A DNA stretch of 10,703 bases from Rhodocyclales bacterium (GTDB lineage: Bacteria; Pseudomonadota; Gammaproteobacteria; Burkholderiales; Rhodocyclaceae). The notes beneath the pieces were generated by a model. The model saw only the letters and a program-made list of their open reading frames with translations, was not told the DNA's origin and made no database searches. The stretch covers positions 1-10,703 of the forward strand of contig JAJTBM010000066.1 in NCBI GenBank assembly GCA_021286885.1, written 5' to 3'. Position numbers and translations under genes: made by a program. The number at the start of each line of letters is the position of its first letter. The first letter of the stretch is position 1. Shown here piece by piece: positions 6,894 through 10,703 of this stretch.

Positions 6894-7505
6894 ATGTCCT
6901 CATCCGTAGTTGTATTGCTCGCCTCCATCCACGCCCTGGCCCTGATCTCGCCGGGGCCGGATTTTGCAGTGGTGACGCGGCTTTCCATCGTGTCGGGGCG
7001 ACGCACCGGGCTGCTCGCAGCGGCCGGTGTAGCCAGCGCCATCGGGATTTATGTGCTGGTATGTGCGGGCGGGCTGTCGGTGGTACTGCAAGCCCTGCCG
7101 GGGCTATCGGCCATGCTGTCGGTGGTGGGCGCCCTCTATCTGGGCTGGCTGGGCATCCAGTGCCTGCGCTCCAGGGGCGAACTGCCCGAAGCCCAGGCCG
7201 ACGCCCGAGGCGGGCGCGCCTTCATGACCGGCCTGTTCACCAACCTGCTCAACCCCAAAGCCATGCTCTACTTTGGCTCCATCCTTTCGCAAGTGCTGCA
7301 ACCCGGCCTGAGCCTGGGCGACCTGGCCCTAGTGTGGCTGCTGCTGGTGGGCGAATCCCTGCTCTGGTTCGGCCTGGTCGCCCTCATGTTCTCCTCCCCC
7401 CGCGTGCTGGGCTGGCTGCGCACCCGGCTGGTGTGGCTGGATCGGGCGGTGGGCGTAGTGCTGTTGGGAATGGCGGCGAAGGTGGCGGCGTCGGCGCGGG
7501 GGTGA
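6894..7505 (+). CDS. LysE/RhtB-family amino-acid exporter
   Basis: The 203-residue protein is an inner-membrane exporter of the LysE/RhtB superfamily, whose members expel threonine, homoserine, cysteine or basic amino acids. The family signature SPGPDFAVVTR lies at 19-29 after the first helix, and the second signature GGRAFMTGLFTNLLNPKA is at 106-123. About six hydrophobic segments are visible, and the length is typical (200-210 aa). The ATG at 6894 has AAGGAG eight bases upstream, which decides the start even though the frame is open from 6738. It is separated from mosBA by a strong terminator, so a role in molybdenum handling is not suggested. It converges on the MFS gene with 16 bases between stops and no obvious terminator there. 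The substrate cannot be read from sequence. Confidence 0.9.
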   Translation: MSSSVVVLLASIHALALISPGPDFAVVTRLSIVSGRRTGLLAAAGVASAIGIYVLVCAGGLSVVLQALPGLSAMLSVVGALYLGWLGIQCLRSRGELPEAQADARGGRAFMTGLFTNLLNPKAMLYFGSILSQVLQPGLSLGDLALVWLLLVGESLLWFGLVALMFSSPRVLGWLRTRLVWLDRAVGVVLLGMAAKVAASARG

Positions 7506-7521
7506 ATACGCCCAGGGCCGC

Positions 7522-8748
7522 TTAACCCTTCAACCCCGCCCCCACCCGCCTGACCTTGGGCACCAGCCATACCATTAGCCCGGCGAGCACCGCCGCTTCC
7601 AAGGCGATGGCGCCCACAGGGCCTATGAGGCTGGCGAGCAGGCCGGCGATGAGGCCGCCCAGGGCGTCCATGCCGAAGCGGGTGGCGGCGAACAGGGAGA
7701 TCACCCGGGCGCGCAGGGTTTCGGCGGCGCTGCTTTGCAGGAGGGCGTTGGTGGTCACGTTGGTGGTGGCGATGCCGGCACCCACCAGAAACATGGCTGG
7801 CAGGGCCAGTTCCCAGCGAGGCACCAAAATCAGTACGACGAGCCCGGCCAGGCTCAGCCAGGGGGCGCGGGCCAGCAGCCGGGCAATGGCGGGCAGGGAT
7901 CCGGCCCGGGCCATCAGCACGGTGCCGGACACCGCGCCGGCGCCGGCCACGCCGAGCAGCCAGCCCAGCACTTCGGTATGGCCGCCAAACACCTGGGCGG
8001 CAAATACCGGGGCGAGCACCAGGGCGCTGGCTGCGCTGATGTTGACCGCCGCCAGCAGCCCCAGGGGCACCCGAATGGCGGGTACAGCGTGGGCATGGCG
8101 CATGCCTTCGAGCAGGGATTGCCAGACCGAAACCCCCGCCCGGGGCGGTTTGGCGGTGGGCTTGATGTGCATCACGGCCAGGGCCACGATCAGCCCGGCG
8201 TAAGACAGGGCGTTGGCCAGAAAGCAGGCGGCGGGCGAGAAAGCCGCGAGCATGGCCCCCGCCACCGGGGGGCCGATGAAGCGCCCCGTTGTGAAGATGG
8301 AGGCATTGAGCCCGATGGCGCTGCCCAGGTCGCGCCGGTCTTCCACCAGATGAATCAGCAAGGACTGGCGCAGGGGCGTATCAAAACTGTTGAGCACCCC
8401 AAGCAGGGCCGAGGCCACCAGCAGATGCACCGGCAGCAGCCAGCCCAGCCCGGCCAGCAGGGCCAGGGCGGCGGCAAGCACGCCATTGATGATCTGCACC
8501 GCCGAAAGCATGCGGCGCAGGTCGTGGCGATCTATCCAGACGCCGGCCAGGGGGGTCAGCACCAGCTGGGGGCCCTGGGTCAGAAAGGCGGCGATGCCAA
8601 GCAGGGAGGCGGAGTTGGTGAGCTGGTAGAGCGTCCAGCTGATGGCCACCGTCTGGACCCAGCTGCCGATGACCGAAACGGCCTGGCCGACAAAATAGAG
8701 GCGGAAATTGGCGTGGCGCAGGGCCGGTATGCTGTTCAGGACACCCAT
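7522..8748 (-). CDS. MFS exporter of the EntS/DHA3 type
   Basis: The 408-residue protein has about twelve hydrophobic segments and the N-terminal pattern of this drug/siderophore exporter branch: HANFRLYFVGQAVSVIGSWV followed by QTVAISWTLYQLTNSA. The loop 2-3 motif A reads GVWIDRHDLRRM at about 69-80. It sits in the inner membrane and probably exports a small molecule by proton exchange; EntS exports enterobactin, but no siderophore synthesis gene is present here. No clear ribosome binding site precedes the ATG at 8748. A TATAAC at 8769-8764 on the minus strand could be a -10 giving a leader of only about ten bases. The regulator gene upstream on the same strand ends 184 bases away, with a weak terminator and hairpin cluster between, so co-transcription is uncertain. 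Confidence 0.88.
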   Translation of the reverse strand: MGVLNSIPALRHANFRLYFVGQAVSVIGSWVQTVAISWTLYQLTNSASLLGIAAFLTQGPQLVLTPLAGVWIDRHDLRRMLSAVQIINGVLAAALALLAGLGWLLPVHLLVASALLGVLNSFDTPLRQSLLIHLVEDRRDLGSAIGLNASIFTTGRFIGPPVAGAMLAAFSPAACFLANALSYAGLIVALAVMHIKPTAKPPRAGVSVWQSLLEGMRHAHAVPAIRVPLGLLAAVNISAASALVLAPVFAAQVFGGHTEVLGWLLGVAGAGAVSGTVLMARAGSLPAIARLLARAPWLSLAGLVVLILVPRWELALPAMFLVGAGIATTNVTTNALLQSSAAETLRARVISLFAATRFGMDALGGLIAGLLASLIGPVGAIALEAAVLAGLMVWLVPKVRRVGAGLKG

Positions 8749-8787
8749 GGATGTGGTCGGAGGTTATAAGGGCTGCAGATTCACTTT

Positions 8788-8868
8788 CTGCCGGAAGCAT
8801 CGGCAGGTGCAACACCTTCGGCAATGGTGCCCTCCCATCTTCCAGCCTCAGTACGGGCCGCAAGATGG
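8788..8868 (-). other. Cluster of short hairpins between the LysR-type gene and the MFS gene
   Basis: Four inverted repeats lie close together, given in plus coordinates: CCATCTT/AAGATGG (8835-8841 with 8862-8868), GGCA/TGCC (8820-8823 with 8828-8831), AGGTG/CACCT (8805-8809 with 8813-8817) and CTGCCG/CGGCAG (8788-8793 with 8801-8806). The last two share two bases and compete. In the minus-strand transcript they would form a structured leader ahead of the MFS gene. I did not recognise a known riboswitch or sRNA, and short dyads are frequent in GC-rich DNA. Confidence 0.3.
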
Positions 8869-8896
8869 TAAACCCAAGGCCGGCGGATGGAGTTTC

Positions 8897-8921
8897 AAAA
8901 AAGCCTGAATCCCATTGGATC
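8897..8921 (-). terminator. Weak intrinsic terminator after the LysR-type gene
   Basis: On the minus strand a short stem GATCC-AATG-GGATT is followed by CAGGC and then six T residues (A6 at 8897-8902 on the plus strand), starting about a dozen bases after the regulator stop. The stem is only about five base pairs, so termination is likely incomplete. Confidence 0.4.
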
Positions 8922-8932
8922 TTGATATACCT

Positions 8933-10195
8933 TCAAGCACACCTGCCGTATTGATGGAAGGGCGGCTGCATTGGCCGGGCTGCGCCCGCTGCCACCCAGC
9001 GCAGCAACTCCAAAAACTCCAGCTGCACCCGGGTGGGCTGCCAGTCGGAACGGAAGGTGAGGCCGATTTCCCGCAGGTTGTCGCCCAGCTCAAAGTCGAG
9101 GATCACCAGATCGCCCATGTCCACCTCGTATTGCACCTGCTGGCGGGAGATCAGGGTCAGGCGCTCGCTGCCCTTGAGCAGGCCCCGCACCAGAATCTGG
9201 GAGCTGGATTCGATGAGCCCGAAGCGGCCCCCCCCGGGCACTCCGGCAATCAGGCGCTCAAAGCGATCCCGGGTAGGCGTGCCGGACGGGGGCAGCACCC
9301 ACGGATAGGCCGCCAGATCAGCCAGACTCAAGGGCCGCTCTACCCGGGCCAGGGGATGCTGACTGCCCGCCACGATGCACAGGGCAGAGGCAAACAGGGA
9401 CTCCTGCAGAATGTCATCCACCGGCGGCGGGTAGCGCAGGGCGCCCACCAGAAAGTCGATTTCACCGTGGCGCAGGCCGTGGAGCAGATCGGGATAGGGG
9501 GATTCGATGAACTGGATGTCCACCGCCGGGTACTGGCCGCAAAACTGGACCAGGGTATCGGGCATCACAAAATGACGCGCCAGGGGCATGCAGCCCACCA
9601 CGATGCTGCCCTGGGCCAAGCCCCCGGAAGACTTCACCTCGGCCATCCCCTGATGGAGCTCGGCAAAGGCCAGCTTGAGCTGCTGCCATAGCACCTGCCC
9701 CGCCCGGGTGAGGACGATGCCCCGGGTGGTTTTTTCAAACAGGGCCACTTCCAGCACCGCCTCCAGCTCCCGGGTGGAGCGGTGCACGGCAGGCTGGGAG
9801 CTGCCCACCAGGCGGGCCGCGAGGGTGAAGTTGTTGGTCGTCCCCACCGCCACAAAGGCCCGCAGCTGGGTGGTGGTGAGCAGGGCAAGCAGATCCCGGG
9901 CCTGGCGCAGGCTGCGCGCACCGCCGATGCGCAGGGCTTCGGCAATCCCGCTTTCGATCACCGCCAGGGCCCGGCGCACCCGGTTGGCGTAGGCCGAGCC
10001 GGCCCCGGTGGGCGACACTCCAGCCCCCACCCGCTCCAGCAAACCAACCCCGAAAGTCTTTTCCAGCTTGGCAATGGCCTGGGTGACGGCGGGCTGGGAC
10101 AGGAACACCGCATCTGCCGCCCGACTGATGCTTTTCTGGCGCTCCGCCTCACAGAAGGCGCGCAGGTGGCGCAGGTTGGGAAGGGCATCGTGCAT
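8933..10195 (-). CDS. LysR-family transcriptional regulator with two N-terminal winged-helix domains
   Basis: At 420 residues this regulator is about 110 longer than a normal LysR protein (around 300). The extra length is a second DNA-binding domain. Domain one spans about 7-66 (LPNLRHLRAF, then ISRAADAVFLSQPAVTQAIAKLEK, ending GVGLLER and SPTGAG). Domain two spans about 108-167 (TTTQLRAFVAV, then FTLAARLVGSSQPAVHRSTRELE, ending VALFEK and LTRAG). Both are complete with the SQPAV recognition-helix signature. A co-inducer-binding domain follows from about 196 (GSIVVGCMPLARHFVMP) to about 400. There is no frameshift or stop between the parts. No ribosome binding site precedes the ATG at 10195, but TATCAT (10209-10204) suggests a nearly leaderless transcript. 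It diverges from a TonB-dependent receptor and precedes the MFS gene, both possible targets. Confidence 0.9.
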   Translation of the reverse strand: MHDALPNLRHLRAFCEAERQKSISRAADAVFLSQPAVTQAIAKLEKTFGVGLLERVGAGVSPTGAGSAYANRVRRALAVIESGIAEALRIGGARSLRQARDLLALLTTTQLRAFVAVGTTNNFTLAARLVGSSQPAVHRSTRELEAVLEVALFEKTTRGIVLTRAGQVLWQQLKLAFAELHQGMAEVKSSGGLAQGSIVVGCMPLARHFVMPDTLVQFCGQYPAVDIQFIESPYPDLLHGLRHGEIDFLVGALRYPPPVDDILQESLFASALCIVAGSQHPLARVERPLSLADLAAYPWVLPPSGTPTRDRFERLIAGVPGGGRFGLIESSSQILVRGLLKGSERLTLISRQQVQYEVDMGDLVILDFELGDNLREIGLTFRSDWQPTRVQLEFLELLRWVAAGAARPMQPPFHQYGRCA

Positions 10196-10349
10196 GGCGC
10201 GGGATGATAGCCCGCCCTCGCACTGAAAGGCAGGGGCCAGAACCGCAGCAACCCGCCCGGCTGCGACAATTTGCCGCCCGGGTACCGGGCAGCCCCTGCC
10301 CGATAATGTGCGCCGTTCGATTCATGTCGCCTTTTGCCAAGGATACGCC
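10196..10349. promoter_or_regulatory. Divergent intergenic region between the LysR-type and TonB-receptor genes
   Basis: This 154-base region must hold both promoters. For the regulator, TATCAT on the minus strand (10209-10204) is a plausible -10. For the receptor, GATAAT at 10302-10307 is a plausible -10 with no good -35. Just upstream of it is a dyad GCCCGG-GTA-CCGGGC (10276-10290), placed where an operator for the divergent regulator could act. I see no riboswitch and no full Fur-type box (only a single GATAAT). Confidence 0.35.
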
Positions 10350-10703
10350 GTGCCCCGCCCGCAACCCTTCCGCCCCTCGCCCCTTGCTGCCGCCCTCGCC
10401 CTGGTGTTTATGTCCTGTAGCAGCGCTGCCCAGGCAGCCGAAGGCGAGCAAACCCTGAACACCGTGACCGTGAGCGGCGGCAGCATACCGCTCGCAGTGA
10501 GCGCCAGCCCCAACGCTTCCCAGGCCCAGGTCACGGCGGCCCAGATTGCGCAGATGAACGTGGTGAGCACCGAAGATACCCTGCGCTATGTGCCCGGCCT
10601 GAACGTGCGCCAGCGCTACACGGGCGACCGCAACGCGGTGATTTCGGCCCGCACCAGCGTGGGCTCCACCCAGACCATCACCCTGGCCTCCAGCAACTCC
10701 CTG
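10350..10703 (+). CDS. TonB-dependent outer-membrane receptor, N-terminal part (runs off the window)
   Basis: The frame opens with GTG at 10350, preceded by AAGGA (10339-10343), and stays open for 118 codons to the edge. The product begins with a signal peptide (hydrophobic core about 11-21, cleavage near AQA-A at 29-30). A TonB-box-like stretch TLNTVTVSG follows at 35-43, then a plug domain with VTAAQIAQMNVVSTEDTLRY, VPGLNVRQRYTGDRNAV and ISARTS at about 61-103. EDTLRYVPGLNVRQR and GDRNAV are typical of TonB-dependent receptors. The residues after ISARTS read VGSTQTITLASSNSL, where I expected the usual VYADG-type segment. The barrel lies outside the window. The ligand is unknown. It is divergent from the tandem-HTH LysR regulator, which may control it. 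Confidence 0.85.
   Translation, partial: MPRPQPFRPSPLAAALALVFMSCSSAAQAAEGEQTLNTVTVSGGSIPLAVSASPNASQAQVTAAQIAQMNVVSTEDTLRYVPGLNVRQRYTGDRNAVISARTSVGSTQTITLASSNSL

Noticed and set aside
7735..8769. A 344-codon plus-strand frame opposite the MFS gene
   Set aside because: Extremely Gly/Gln/His-rich low-complexity product with no domain; antisense shadow of the clear MFS transporter.
8789..8831. Possible glycine, fluoride or cobalamin riboswitch upstream of the MFS gene
   Set aside because: Fragments such as GCCGAAGG and GTGAATCT recall parts of the glycine riboswitch, but the remaining conserved core and order are missing. No fluoride or cobalamin core could be aligned either.
10302..10307. Fur box in front of the TonB-dependent receptor
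   Set aside because: Only one GATAAT hexamer is present; a Fur site needs at least three adjacent hexamers.
10204..10458. An 84-codon ATG frame overlapping the start of the receptor gene
   Set aside because: It is out of frame with the receptor and Pro/Arg-rich. The GTG at 10350 with an SD and a TonB-receptor product explains the region.

Overview
The window is high-GC, densely packed chromosomal DNA from a proteobacterium. The miaA, CinA-type, EI24 and TraB/GumN genes, and the marked third-codon GC bias, fit a betaproteobacterium, plausibly Rhodocyclaceae-like; this is inferred from gene content and protein style, not from a marker gene. No rRNA, tRNA, insertion sequence, phage gene or CRISPR array is visible, and no gene-free stretch exceeds 300 bases.

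Left part (1-3828, all minus strand): a tight run of five genes, read from right to left, encodes a secreted TraB/GumN-family protein, a secreted N-acetylmuramoyl-L-alanine amidase, an EI24/CysZ-like membrane protein, a CinA-type MoCF-domain protein and a small four-helix membrane protein. Gaps between these genes are 1 to 18 bases, so they are probably one operon with a cell-envelope flavour. The start of a sixth minus-strand gene is cut by the left edge. The amidase start lies in an 11-bp tandem repeat that provides several SD-ATG units in different frames.

Middle part (3842-6739, plus strand): miaA (tRNA dimethylallyltransferase) is divergent from the TraB gene. It is followed by the most distinctive locus, mosB-mosA. 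These encode the beta (270 aa) and alpha (276 aa) subunits of a molybdenum storage protein of the type known from Azotobacter vinelandii, a cage that packs molybdate as polyoxomolybdate clusters using ATP. The pair is preceded by a leader with nested and mutually exclusive hairpins and ends at a strong intrinsic terminator. No molybdate transporter or nitrogenase gene is present in the window.

Right part (6894-10703): a LysE/RhtB-type amino-acid exporter gene converges on a gene for an MFS exporter of the EntS/DHA3 type. Upstream of the MFS gene, on the same strand, lies an unusual 420-aa LysR-family regulator with two complete N-terminal winged-helix domains. The 185 bases between these two genes hold a weak terminator and a cluster of short hairpins. 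Divergent from the regulator, the first 118 codons of a TonB-dependent outer-membrane receptor run off the right edge. The arrangement of regulator, exporter and receptor suggests a regulated transport module, but the substrate cannot be read from the sequence.

The observations I rate highest are the mosBA operon with its switch-like leader and the tandem-HTH LysR regulator.
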